Shown one piece after another: positions 27,908 to 36,913 of a stretch of DNA of 64,000 bases. Location of the stretch: contig JAAFKE010000010.1 in NCBI GenBank assembly GCA_013298215.1, positions 40,295-104,294 of the forward strand. Direction: 5' to 3'. The notes beneath the pieces are model-generated. The model did not search any database, was not told the DNA's origin, and saw nothing but the letters and a program-made list of their open reading frames with translations. This DNA is from Cytophagales bacterium. Lineage in GTDB: Bacteria; Bacteroidota; Bacteroidia; Cytophagales; Spirosomataceae. A program made the position numbers and the translations under genes. How positions within the stretch are numbered: position 1 is the stretch's first letter; every line of letters begins with the position of its first letter.

Positions 27908-29242
27908 ATGAAAGCGATTCAAACACTCAAATACGTGGCAGTTGCGGCTGTTGTGGGTATTTGGGGTTGTGGTTCAAGCCGTTACGCCGCCAGTTTATCG
28001 GGCGAATACGACGACTTGTACGGCAATTCGTCCGATGCCATCGTGGCATCGTCTGGCTCAGAGGAGCGCTTCGGCCAGCGCAATACCAATCCAGACTACT
28101 ACAGCAACAACCAGCGACCTGAGCCCCGCCAAGAGCAGCAGGGAACCGACCAATACTACGAAGAAGCACCGCTAACGGCGCGAAACTTGACCAACCAAAA
28201 CTGGTCTAACAACGCCTACGGAAACGGTTTTTCGGACGGTTTCAACCAAGGGAGTCTATCGTCAAATTGGAACCGTTTCAACAACTTCAACTCGCCCTTT
28301 GGCATGGGTATGAGTCCGTGGGGCATGAACAACTTCGGCGGTTTTGGTGGCATGGGTATGGGTTTTGGCCTCGGAATGGGTTTTGGGGGCTTCAATTCAT
28401 GGAACAACTGGGGAGGAATGGGCGGTTTCGGCAGCCCGTTCTACGATCCGTTCCACTTCGGCGGCATGGCCTGGGGCAACAATTGGGGTTTTGGAGGCTT
28501 CAATTCTTGGAACAGATGGGGCAACTCGTTCAATGATCCCTTCTGGGGTGGTGGTTTCAACCGTTTCGGCAACGTGATTAACAACTATTACGTCGGCAAC
28601 GGTTTTAACAACAACAACGGATCGTACATTAGCGGCAACCAAGTATATGCCGATCGATACAGGCAGGTTCTGAACTCACGCAACAGCGGAGACTCCCGTA
28701 GCCGTGAGCGCTACAACGATGGATTTAACAACAATACGACCCGCGATAATGCCCGCAACAATGGTGGGCGGCAAGCGGCAAGTGGTTCGTTCGACAACAG
28801 CCCGCGCGGCTCGTCGGGTAATGCCAACACCTACAACCCCACTTACAACTCTGGTACTGGTACCACCGGGAACACCACCGACGAGTACTACGCTCGTCCG
28901 CGCCGCAACAACAGCGGTAGTTATTACTCCAATGATGGCTCAAACGGCAGTAGCCGCAGCAGTGCACCATCAGACGGATCGACTACCACTACCAACCGCA
29001 GGTCAAACAGCAACACGTCGAATGGCGAGTATTACTCGCGTCCACGCTCAAACAGCAGTGGTTCATATTCCAACTCAGACTCGCGCAGCAGCAACACTTA
29101 CACGGCACCCTCGAACAGCAGCCGTAGCAGTTCCGATTACAACAGCGGTTCGCGTTCAAACAGTTCTTACTCGTCGCCAAGTTACGGCGGAGGAGGCGGT
29201 GGTTCCTCGTCGGGCGGCGGCGGCTCGCGCGGCCCGCGCTAA
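27908..29242 (+). CDS. Gly/Asn/Ser-rich low-complexity lipoprotein
   Basis: This 444-residue protein starts with a lipoprotein signal ending at Cys21 (VAVVGIWGC-like, exactly AVVGIWGC). Residues about 95-225 are rich in Gly, Phe, Trp, Met and Asn (FGGFGGMGMGFGLGMGFGG), while the rest is rich in Ser, Asn and Arg. Two imperfect repeats begin EYYARPRRNNSGSYYS and EYYSRPRSNSSGSYSN, and the end is Gly/Ser-rich (GGGGGSSSGGGGSRGPR). It is likely a surface-exposed or periplasmic disordered protein. The aromatic Gly-rich block resembles assembly-prone or adhesive sequences, but that is a guess. A terminator follows at 29.28 kb. Confidence 0.8.
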   Translation: MKAIQTLKYVAVAAVVGIWGCGSSRYAASLSGEYDDLYGNSSDAIVASSGSEERFGQRNTNPDYYSNNQRPEPRQEQQGTDQYYEEAPLTARNLTNQNWSNNAYGNGFSDGFNQGSLSSNWNRFNNFNSPFGMGMSPWGMNNFGGFGGMGMGFGLGMGFGGFNSWNNWGGMGGFGSPFYDPFHFGGMAWGNNWGFGGFNSWNRWGNSFNDPFWGGGFNRFGNVINNYYVGNGFNNNNGSYISGNQVYADRYRQVLNSRNSGDSRSRERYNDGFNNNTTRDNARNNGGRQAASGSFDNSPRGSSGNANTYNPTYNSGTGTTGNTTDEYYARPRRNNSGSYYSNDGSNGSSRSSAPSDGSTTTTNRRSNSNTSNGEYYSRPRSNSSGSYSNSDSRSSNTYTAPSNSSRSSSDYNSGSRSNSSYSSPSYGGGGGGSSSGGGGSRGPR

Positions 29243-29276
29243 TGTAGACCGTGCTACTGGCACCAACCGTTCTTTG

Positions 29277-29314
29277 AAAAACCTCGCAGCCGTGTACGTG
29301 TTGCGGGGTTTTTT
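29277..29314 (+). terminator. Intrinsic terminator after the low-complexity lipoprotein
   Basis: The stem AAAAACCTCGCA pairs with TGCGGGGTTTTTT (one G-T pair), separated by a loop of about 13 nt and followed by a T-run. It lies 34 bp after the stop codon. Confidence 0.75.
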
Positions 29315-29399
29315 ATTAGTCAAAAACAACCCGTAGAATCGAATCTATTCCGTTATGTTCCATTGCATTCAATTTCAAACCCCACTCAAACAAACAGCC

Positions 29400-31013
29400 A
29401 TGAAGTTTCAAATAGGAGTAATAATCAGTTTTAGCCTTGCCGCAGCGGTGCAGCTTGAAGCCAAAGGCCAATACGCCGACGATGCATTTAGGTACTCGCA
29501 CATTACTCAGTCGGGAACGGCGCGGTTTCAGGGCTTGGGTGGCAACCACACCGCGCTGGGCGGCGATGCCAGCACGGGTTTCGGAAACCCAGCGGGGCTG
29601 GCGTTTTATAACCGCTCCGAACTGAGTATTAGCCCCGCCGCGACGATTTTGGGCACTAATTCTTCCTACCTAAAAGATGCACGCAACGCGGGCACAAACA
29701 CCACCGATGGCAAAAGTAATCCCAACGTTGCCCACATTGGGTTGGTTTTGGCGGGCGAACCCAACAAATATAACCGAAAGTGGCGCAGAACGGCCATCGG
29801 CGTTACGTACTCTCGGCAAAATACTTTCCAAAATACTTTTAGCTACGGCGGGCGCAACAACGCCAGCTCTATTGTGGACAATATTCTCGAAAGGGCCAAC
29901 CGACGCAACATTAACTCAACGGCCTTAGACAATGAGTTTAGCCAGAACACCAACACAGCCAGCAGCTTAGAGGCGGCGGCGTACCAATTATACCTTTTCG
30001 ATCCGACTGATTATCCACAATTTCCGTCGAGCGACCCCCGCAGCTCGGGGGTGCCCTACCGCCGTTCGCCCTTAGACCGCAACACGCCAACCGACCAGTC
30101 GGGGCAGTTTGTGACCACGGGAGCCGCCAGCCAATGGACGTTTACCTACGCGGGCAACTACGAAGATCGCTTGTACGTAGGCGGCTCGATTGGCCTGTCG
30201 AGCGTTCGGTATAACTACCAGCATACCCTACGCGAGCAGTTTGTGGGCGCAAAACAAACGCGCGGGGTGGTTTATAACGAAAATTTGCGGGTGTCGGGCG
30301 GAGGTATAAACGTATCAATTGGGGCCATTTACAAAATCACCGACAACTTACAAATCGGCGCGACCTTGCTGTCGCCGTCGTTTTCATCGATCAAAGAAAC
30401 CTTCGACGAAGCCATCCAGGCCGATATTATTGGCGTGCCCACATTAGACAACCAAGGGCGGCCAACCACTTTTGTGCCGAGCCAAACAAGGGTTGAAGTA
30501 GAGCCCGCCGCCTTTGAGTATAGCCTCCGCACGCCATTGATGGCATCGGGCGGGCTCACGTACCTTTTTGGCAAGAAGGGCTTCCTAACGGGCTCGGCCG
30601 AGTACGTGAACTACAGCGGCATGCGCGTTTCGACGGGTTTTTACGACAATTCATCAGACAACACTGAGTTTGGAAACAAATACCGAACCCAAATTAGCAG
30701 CACGTTTCAAAATGTTCTGAACGTGCGGATAGGTGCGGAAGCGCGGCTGGGTAGTTTTAGGGTGCGAGCGGGTGGATCGGTTTTGGGCAATCCGTACCAG
30801 GCTAAGAGCGGAAATCCCGACCGCGGCCAAATTATTTATTCGGCGGGGGGCGGCTACCGAAACGACCGCTTTTTTGTGGATCTTTCGGGCAGTTATACCA
30901 CCTATCAGACTCCCTTTACGCCCTACCGCCTGAACGATACTGCGAGGTTCTCGGCGGTTGCCACCACCAACAACATGACCAATGTGGTGCTTTCGGTGGG
31001 TACTTTCTTTTAA
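29400..31013 (+). CDS. FadL/OmpP1-like outer-membrane porin
   Basis: This 537-residue protein resembles the OmpP1/FadL/TodX group of outer-membrane transporters for hydrophobic compounds. It has a signal peptide (IGVIISFSLAAAVQLEAKG) and the typical early block FQGLGGNHTALGGDASTGFGNPAGLAFYNRSELSISPAATI, which fits the N-terminal hatch. The rest alternates beta strands and ends in an aromatic residue (VVLSVGTFF), as outer-membrane barrels do. The ATG at 29400 starts the signal peptide directly. The substrate is unknown. A strong terminator follows. Confidence 0.88.
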   Translation: MKFQIGVIISFSLAAAVQLEAKGQYADDAFRYSHITQSGTARFQGLGGNHTALGGDASTGFGNPAGLAFYNRSELSISPAATILGTNSSYLKDARNAGTNTTDGKSNPNVAHIGLVLAGEPNKYNRKWRRTAIGVTYSRQNTFQNTFSYGGRNNASSIVDNILERANRRNINSTALDNEFSQNTNTASSLEAAAYQLYLFDPTDYPQFPSSDPRSSGVPYRRSPLDRNTPTDQSGQFVTTGAASQWTFTYAGNYEDRLYVGGSIGLSSVRYNYQHTLREQFVGAKQTRGVVYNENLRVSGGGINVSIGAIYKITDNLQIGATLLSPSFSSIKETFDEAIQADIIGVPTLDNQGRPTTFVPSQTRVEVEPAAFEYSLRTPLMASGGLTYLFGKKGFLTGSAEYVNYSGMRVSTGFYDNSSDNTEFGNKYRTQISSTFQNVLNVRIGAEARLGSFRVRAGGSVLGNPYQAKSGNPDRGQIIYSAGGGYRNDRFFVDLSGSYTTYQTPFTPYRLNDTARFSAVATTNNMTNVVLSVGTFF

Positions 31014-31021
31014 AAAACGCC

Positions 31022-31074
31022 AAAAGACTCGGCAATCGATTCGTGCTGAAACAGAACCGATTGCCGAGTCTTTT
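31022..31074 (+). terminator. Long-stem intrinsic terminator
   Basis: A perfect 17-bp stem (31022-31038 pairing with 31058-31074) with a 19-nt loop lies 9 bp after the FadL-like stop codon. The 3' arm ends in TTTT. Confidence 0.85.
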
Positions 31075-31200
31075 ACTGAATATTGGACTTCCTGCGAAAG
31101 TACCAAATTATTGAAATGAAGCTAAGGAACGTGAAATAAATAAGTGGCTGGATTTTAAAACATAAATAGCTGATTGTCAAGCATTATTCAACACTCAACC

Positions 31201-31220
31201 ACCGCGCGGGCGGCCCCGTC
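31201..31220 (+). repeat. Copy A of a 20-bp GC-rich extragenic repeat
   Basis: ACCGCGCGGGCGGCCCCGTC matches copy B (45786-45767, opposite strand) in 19 of 20 positions. It contains the palindrome CCGCGCGG and a potential small hairpin. Both copies sit in AT-rich flanks containing ATTCAAAA and ACTCATTC strings and TATTCAA/TTATTCAA on the other side. Confidence 0.7.
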
Positions 31221-31345
31221 TACAATTCAAAACTCATTCCTAATTAGCTTTTAACATAAGTAAGGCGACAAAATAAAGCAGCAGGTTGCATATTCGAGTT
31301 CTGCCCGCCCAACTTGCACAAAACCTCTTACCGTGTGCAGCCATT

Positions 31346-31891
31346 CTACCCTTTTTCGTAACCCTCATAATAGTAGGATTGCTCTATGCCTTTAAAAATT
31401 ATTTCTCTATTATTTACATCCTCCGTCAAATTTTCCTCTAACAAAGTTCTTAGTTCTAAATCGTTAATTGGACTTCTTTCCATTGCTTGGAAGTAAAGTA
31501 TTTTGTCCACAAATTGCCAATTTATAAGGTTGCCAATTCTTTTCTTCAAAATCAAATCAAGCCAAATTCTCATCGTTCTGCCATTTCCCTCTAAGAAAGG
31601 ATGAGCAACATTCATTTCAACGTATTTTTCTATGATTTCTTTAAAATTACTTTCGGGCATTTTTTCTACTTTTTCTAAGGCTTCTTTTAGGTACAAGGCT
31701 GTAGCAAACCTAAATCCACCTTTTGAAATATTTTGAGTCCTAATTTGCCCTGCAAACTTATACAAGCCATCAAATAAGTAAGCGTGTATTTGTTGCAGTC
31801 CTCTGGTAGTCCCAATTTCAATTTTTTCTATAAAACCAGTTTCGTATAGATTATATGCCTTTTCTATACTTTGTTTGTCTATATTTTTCAT
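31346..31891 (-). CDS. Class III Fic protein (AMP transferase)
   Basis: This 181-residue Fic-domain protein should transfer AMP (or a similar group) to a hydroxyl of a target protein. The full active-site motif HPFLEGNGR is at residues 97-105, with catalytic H97. The C-terminal motif S172-YYY-E176-G177 matches the inhibitory [S/T]xxxE[G/N] helix that defines class III Fic proteins such as that of Neisseria meningitidis, where E blocks ATP positioning. The substrate loop ([12 protein letters not shown]) is present. The gene is markedly AT-rich compared with its neighbours, which suggests transfer. No separate antitoxin is next to it, as expected if inhibition is built in. Confidence 0.93.
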   Translation of the reverse strand: MKNIDKQSIEKAYNLYETGFIEKIEIGTTRGLQQIHAYLFDGLYKFAGQIRTQNISKGGFRFATALYLKEALEKVEKMPESNFKEIIEKYVEMNVAHPFLEGNGRTMRIWLDLILKKRIGNLINWQFVDKILYFQAMERSPINDLELRTLLEENLTEDVNNREIIFKGIEQSYYYEGYEKG

Positions 31892-31946
31892 TTGGTAAGT
31901 TTAAGGAAGTTTGCCGTTTCGGTTGCACACAGCGGCCTAAAACCCG

Positions 31947-33677
31947 TCAAAAAACTTGCTGGCGGTAGGCCAAGTTGTAGCGAACCGAGAGCGAACTCAT
32001 GGTTGTGTTGCTGCCCAGTAGCGGGTTGGTGGGACTATCGGCGTTTCTGAACAGCTGACGGGCTTCTAAAAACAAATTGTGTTTGAGCATATAGGAGAGC
32101 CGCAGATCGACAAACGTGGTCTTGACGGTGTGGCCTTGGCCAATAAAATTACCCACTTCAAATTTTTTGTCTACAATGTAGCCTGGGCGTAAGTTGTAGC
32201 TAATCAGCGGGTTGCCTCCTTGGTTATACTGGTCGTCGGCACCGTAGGTACTGAGCATCATCGTTCCGTAGAGCGTTAGCCGCCGCGTGGGCTGGTAGCG
32301 CACAATGCCAAGCAACTCCTTAAAGTTGGCTCCCTGTGGGTGGGCCAGCGGCTGGTTGTTTTGTACGTAGTTGGTGTAGCCGTCTTTGTGCGAATAAATA
32401 TAGGGACGCGCCACGTTGTATTCGGCCTGCAAGTCGAGGTTTTTAATGCCCAGTGCGTCAATGTACTTAACCCCAATCTGAGCGGCGTATTTGTTGGCCC
32501 ACGACCCCCGCCCCGAAACGATGTCTTTGGTCAGAAACTCATCCAAAATAAACTGGCCGTAGGCCGATATTTTTTTCTTGAGGTTCCACTTTGCATCAAA
32601 CCCCAGCAGGGCGTTGTCGGCACTGCCCAGGTAAGATTCTACAAAACGGTAAAAAATAATGGGATTTAGGTAATTAATCTCAAAACCCTGTTGGCGGGTA
32701 CGGCTCAGAACTTCGGCCTCGAACACGCCAATGTTAAAGTTCTTCCCCAGGTTGGTGCTTAGGTGGTGGATAACAACCATTTTTTTGGGAATAACCTCGT
32801 CCTGAAATCGCACTATTTGGTCGTTTATGAGCGAACAAAATAAGTTGGTGTACCGAAACCGACCCAGATGCGTGTCTATTTTCAAAAACAAATACGAAGT
32901 AGCAAAGTCCGACAGGATCAGCGACCTAAACCCCGACCCGTAGAAATTGCGGTCGTGGCCAAACTGAAAATTCATCTTCTGTTTGAGGGCCGAAAAGGTA
33001 ATGTAGCCGCGCGCACTCAAAAAATCCACGCCCGTTCGGCGCAATACTTTGGCCAGCGTCTCGCCTGGAATATTGAAAGTATTGGGCGCATACGTTTTCA
33101 CCTTGGCGGCGTAGTCGGTGTAGTCGCGCACGTACTCTGGGAAAGTCCCCTGGGTATCGGTCACGAAGGTATAAAAGCCCAATTTGTTGGCAATCATTCC
33201 CCTAATTTCCACGCCACGCGCCGTGGTCCAGAGCATCGACGACGTGTTGTTTTCTTGCCCCAGCGTGGTGAGCATCACTGGGTTCACGTGCAGATCGACG
33301 TTGTCGTTTTGTGAGTGATAAAAGTCCGACGGTTTTTTATAGAACCGGTTCCAGAGTTGTTTTCTGCTGTCGGGTGTTGGGCCTTTCACAAACTCCCAAG
33401 AGTCGTTGCGCAGGTACTGAAAATTATGAAAATCTTGGTCGCTGAGGGCAATTTTTCGGTCGGCCATAATGCTATCAACCAGGTTGATAACGGCAGTGCG
33501 CTGAAAAGGCTTTACCGACGAGTGGAAAGAATCGGACAGCTTTCCGCTCCTGATCTCGTAGCGGTCTATGAGGTGGTAGTAGTCGTCGTTGAGCGGCACA
33601 AAAGTGCTTTGCGCCCGGCCAACCAACGAGACCGATACAACCATTAAAAGACTGGCAAAGGTATATTTAGAACTCAT
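31947..33677 (-). CDS. Outer-membrane beta-barrel protein, Wzi-like
   Basis: This 576-residue protein has a signal peptide (YTFASLLMVVSVSLVGRAQ) and many amphipathic strands with an aromatic end (SVRYNLAYRQQVF). The sequence pattern (FQFGHDRNFYGSGFRSLILSDFATSYLFLKIDTHLG; FEINYLNPIIFYRFVESYLGSADNALLGFDAKW) resembles the capsule-assembly Wzi-like proteins of Bacteroidota. Wzi links surface polysaccharide to the outer membrane in proteobacteria; the role here is an inference. It stands alone, away from the polysaccharide cluster at 54.8-59.8 kb. Confidence 0.75.
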   Translation of the reverse strand: MSSKYTFASLLMVVSVSLVGRAQSTFVPLNDDYYHLIDRYEIRSGKLSDSFHSSVKPFQRTAVINLVDSIMADRKIALSDQDFHNFQYLRNDSWEFVKGPTPDSRKQLWNRFYKKPSDFYHSQNDNVDLHVNPVMLTTLGQENNTSSMLWTTARGVEIRGMIANKLGFYTFVTDTQGTFPEYVRDYTDYAAKVKTYAPNTFNIPGETLAKVLRRTGVDFLSARGYITFSALKQKMNFQFGHDRNFYGSGFRSLILSDFATSYLFLKIDTHLGRFRYTNLFCSLINDQIVRFQDEVIPKKMVVIHHLSTNLGKNFNIGVFEAEVLSRTRQQGFEINYLNPIIFYRFVESYLGSADNALLGFDAKWNLKKKISAYGQFILDEFLTKDIVSGRGSWANKYAAQIGVKYIDALGIKNLDLQAEYNVARPYIYSHKDGYTNYVQNNQPLAHPQGANFKELLGIVRYQPTRRLTLYGTMMLSTYGADDQYNQGGNPLISYNLRPGYIVDKKFEVGNFIGQGHTVKTTFVDLRLSYMLKHNLFLEARQLFRNADSPTNPLLGSNTTMSSLSVRYNLAYRQQVF

Positions 33678-33838
33678 AGTAGGAGGTTATAGCAGCTATT
33701 CAAAAACCAAAACTAACGATCAATTACCAAAATGACACTTTTTTTTGGATTATAATAGCGCGTTTGGCAAAATAATTTGGCGGCAGTCAGTCTTTCGGCG
33801 TTTGCTCGCGGGCATATCACAACTTTCTCCCAAAGCAT

Positions 33839-33874
33839 AAAGCCCCCGAACCAGATACGTGGTTCGGGGGCTTT
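33839..33874 (-). terminator. Terminator of the M16 peptidase gene
   Basis: A perfect 15-bp stem (33839-33853 pairing with 33860-33874) with a 6-nt loop starts 18 bp after the M16 stop codon. The arms are AAAGCCCCCGAACCA and its complement. The T-tract is short. Confidence 0.75.
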
Positions 33875-33892
33875 GTGCTTTATTAGAAAAAA

Positions 33893-36691
33893 CTATTTTT
33901 TCTCGGGTAGTAAAACCACCTTCACCAGGTTGTCGCCGCTCAAATATTGGTTAGCGGCGGCTTTTGTGCTCTCCACGGTTACTTTTTTGAGGTCCTCCTC
34001 CCAATTCAACACTGTTTTGGGGTCAGTGCCGTTGGTATGGGCATCGATGAGTTGTTCTTGCCAGAAATTATTTTCTTTCATTTTCACCTCCATTGTGCGG
34101 CGGGTTTCGGCCTTAAACTTGTCGATGTCGGCCTGGGTGGCTCCGTTTTTCTTAATTTCTTCCACAACGGCCATCGTTTTCGTAAACAGTTCCTCTACGC
34201 GCTCGGGGCCGGTGCCGTAGCCAATCCTGAACGAATACCGCTGGGCTGGAATCTTGCTGTAGCTCGACTGCGCCCCGATGCCGTAAACCCCGCTTTCTTT
34301 TTCGCGGATCACCTCGATGAGCTTGATGTTCAAAATTTCCTCGAGGGCATCGAGCTGCAAATTATTATCATCGTTGTAGGTGTAGTCGCCACTAAAAACC
34401 AACGACGCGCGGCTTTTGGCCTCAATGCCTTTGTAGACATTTTTGGTTATTTTTCCCGCTGGTATTCTGATTCCCAAGTCTTTGTACGATTCTTTTCGGT
34501 TGGTAGAAGGCAGCGCACCGAGGTATTTTTCGATGAGCGGCTTCACCTCGTCGGGCTTGAAGTTTCCCGTCATGAAGAACGTAAAGTCTGACGCATCGGC
34601 AAAACGGTCTTTATAAATCTCGTAGGCGCGGTCGGTGTTGGCCAGATCGAAGCGTTCGACGCTCATTGGCAGCCGGCGGAAGTTGTAGCCCCCCAAAGTA
34701 GCCGAAAGCGTATCTGAAAACACACTTTCTGGCTGCGGCGAGGCCGTCGAACTCTTAATAAAGTCGCGTTGCGAGGCCATGGCACCTTTGATGGCATCGG
34801 CATCTTTACCTGGTTTGGTAAAATACCCGTAGATCATCTGCAAGGCCGTTTCGAGGTCTTGCGGCGACGCCGAACCGTAGAAACCTTCCTCGGTTTCGCC
34901 CACAAACGGCGAGACCTCTACCGTCTTTCCTGCCAAATATTTGGTCAGCTGCGTCTGGTTATAATCGCCTATTCCGCTGGCTCCCACCACGTTGTCGGCC
35001 ATGGAGGCACTCATAAAATCGCTGTCGCCGTAGAGCGACGAGCCGCCAAAACTCCGCGCCGAAATCAGAATTTCATCGTTTTTAAAATCAGTTGGTTTCA
35101 TCACTACCTTCACACCGTTGCCGAGTGTTAGCTCCACCACTCCGATCTCTTTGATGACATTAACGGCCGTCACTTTCGCACCTGCTGGTATGTTTTCAAC
35201 GAGCGGCTTTGTCATTACTTTGTCCTCGTAGGCCAACACGTCGGCCCCAGCTCCGTTTATCCAGCCAATAACCTGCGCCTCGGTGGGGAGTTTGTCTTTG
35301 TCTTTTTCGGGAGCCATAATGACCACGGCGCGGTTTTCGGCCTGCAAAAACTTATTGACCAGCGCATTTACTTCCTCAAGTTTAATGCCATCGATTTGGT
35401 TTTTCACGAACTCAGCGTAAGTTTCGATTCCCATCGACGACGCGCCCTCGTAAAAGTTGCTCATGTATTCGTTCACATAATTAACCGACTTGGTCTTGTC
35501 TTTTTCCTTCAAACGCTTGTCGGTCTCGGTCGAGTACTGTTTTTTGGCGCGGTCTAATTCTGAGGCCACGAAACCGAATTTTTTCACCCGGATGTTCTCG
35601 TCCAAAGCCGCTTTCAGGCTTTTTTCGAGGCCACCTGGCTTGGCCACTGCCACGGTATAGTAAGAATCATAGTCGCCGATAAAACCGCCGTAGCCGCTCT
35701 GGGCAAACAAATACGGCGGATCGGCTTTTTGGGTTTGCTCCTGCAAGCGCGTACCGAGCATGGCATTGAAAAGATTGCGTTTAATGCCCTCGCGGGTGTC
35801 GTTCATGGTTTTTTCGGGAGCTTTTGGCAATTTGTGTATCACCTGCGCAATGGTGTAAGGCTGCTCGGGGTCGGTCACGATGGCCACCTTGGTATCTTTG
35901 TGGTAAGGAACGGGATATTTCAGAAACGGCTTTGGGTTGATGGCCTTCGGAATCTTACCGAAGCGCTCTTTGATTGTTTTTTCCACGGCATCGATGTCAA
36001 AATCTCCCACGGCCACAATGGCTTGCAGGTCGGGGCGGTACCATTTCTTGTAGAAATTACGGATCGTTTCGTACTTAAAATTCTTCAAGATTTCTTCTGT
36101 GCCAATAATGTTGCGCTTGGCGTACTTCGAGCCGTTCAATATAACGGGAAAATACTTGTCGCGCATCCGCTTTTGGGCACCCTTGCCCCCGCGTAGTTCC
36201 TCCAAAATAACGCCCCGCTCCTTGTCAATCTCGGCGGCTTCCATCGTTACGTTGTGCGCCCAGTCTTCGAGCACCACAAATGCCTTGTTGAAGATCTCGG
36301 CCGAGTCCGTCGGCACGGGCAGTTGATAAACCGTCTGATCCCAGCTTGTGTAGGCGTTCAGGTCGTCGCCAAATTTAATTCCTGCGCGTTGGAGGTAGCT
36401 AACGAGTTCGTTTTTAGGAAAATTTTTAGTGCCGTTGAAGTGCATGTGTTCGGTAAAGTGCGCCAGTCCGTTTTCATTTTCTTCTTCAAGTATGGCACCT
36501 GCTTTATTTAGCAAGTACAGCTCGGCGCGTTTTTTGGGTTCGGTATTTTTGCGGATGTAATACGTAAACCCATTGGCGAGTTTGCCCTTGCGAACGTTGG
36601 GGTCGAACGGCACGGGCTTTTTGAGCGCGTCTTGCGCCAGCAGCCCCGTGCTGACGAGTAGTGTCATTAAGAAAATGCAAACTGGTTTCAT
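33893..36691 (-). CDS. M16 family zinc metalloprotease (pitrilysin-like)
   Basis: This 932-residue protein is a two-half M16 peptidase. The active half is N-terminal: the inverted zinc motif H78-F-T-E81-H82, with the third ligand E158 seventy-six residues later, as in the family. The second half (from about residue 520) has the M16 fold without the zinc motif. It has a signal peptide (VCIFLMTLLVSTGLLAQ), so it should act in the periplasm or outside the cell, degrading peptides. The gene stands alone with its own terminator. Confidence 0.94.
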   Translation of the reverse strand: MKPVCIFLMTLLVSTGLLAQDALKKPVPFDPNVRKGKLANGFTYYIRKNTEPKKRAELYLLNKAGAILEEENENGLAHFTEHMHFNGTKNFPKNELVSYLQRAGIKFGDDLNAYTSWDQTVYQLPVPTDSAEIFNKAFVVLEDWAHNVTMEAAEIDKERGVILEELRGGKGAQKRMRDKYFPVILNGSKYAKRNIIGTEEILKNFKYETIRNFYKKWYRPDLQAIVAVGDFDIDAVEKTIKERFGKIPKAINPKPFLKYPVPYHKDTKVAIVTDPEQPYTIAQVIHKLPKAPEKTMNDTREGIKRNLFNAMLGTRLQEQTQKADPPYLFAQSGYGGFIGDYDSYYTVAVAKPGGLEKSLKAALDENIRVKKFGFVASELDRAKKQYSTETDKRLKEKDKTKSVNYVNEYMSNFYEGASSMGIETYAEFVKNQIDGIKLEEVNALVNKFLQAENRAVVIMAPEKDKDKLPTEAQVIGWINGAGADVLAYEDKVMTKPLVENIPAGAKVTAVNVIKEIGVVELTLGNGVKVVMKPTDFKNDEILISARSFGGSSLYGDSDFMSASMADNVVGASGIGDYNQTQLTKYLAGKTVEVSPFVGETEEGFYGSASPQDLETALQMIYGYFTKPGKDADAIKGAMASQRDFIKSSTASPQPESVFSDTLSATLGGYNFRRLPMSVERFDLANTDRAYEIYKDRFADASDFTFFMTGNFKPDEVKPLIEKYLGALPSTNRKESYKDLGIRIPAGKITKNVYKGIEAKSRASLVFSGDYTYNDDNNLQLDALEEILNIKLIEVIREKESGVYGIGAQSSYSKIPAQRYSFRIGYGTGPERVEELFTKTMAVVEEIKKNGATQADIDKFKAETRRTMEVKMKENNFWQEQLIDAHTNGTDPKTVLNWEEDLKKVTVESTKAAANQYLSGDNLVKVVLLPEKK

Positions 36692-36885
36692 CGATCTTCA
36701 GATTATTTGGTTGAACTTAGTTTTGAATTAGGCCACGTTTTTGTGTTCAAACAAACACATTGGGATAAACGGCATAAAGCCTATTTTTGTTAGTAAAATC
36801 AACGGACGAATGGTTCAAAAAAACACCACAATTGGGTAGCGGCAGGTCGCGGGCCAGGGCAGTGGCTGGTCTGAATATCTTTTTG

Positions 36886-36893
36886 TACCTTTG
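36886..36893 (+). promoter_or_regulatory. Putative -7 box of prfA
   Basis: TACCTTTG matches TAnnTTTG and lies 20 bp before the prfA ATG at 36914. No strong -33 element is visible. Confidence 0.45.
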
Positions 36894-36913
36894 CGCTCCA
36901 AAATTAAACAACA

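Larger units (their letters stand above)
31014..31345. other. 332-bp intergenic region with terminator and repeat
   Basis: This convergent spacer holds the FadL terminator and copy A of a 20-bp GC-rich repeat. Nothing else was recognised. A short T-arm-like string near 31290 was considered and rejected as a tRNA. Confidence 0.6.

Noticed and set aside
30011..30019. TTATCCACA, the DnaA-box consensus
   Set aside because: It is a single box inside the FadL-like coding region without further boxes, an AT-rich unwinding region or dnaA/dnaN neighbours.
31201..31320. tRNA-like string: a T-arm-like TTCGAGT and CCGCCCA end
   Set aside because: The acceptor partner lies over 100 nt away, no D-arm or anticodon arm forms, and the T-stem has a mismatch. 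A tRNA gene is not supported.
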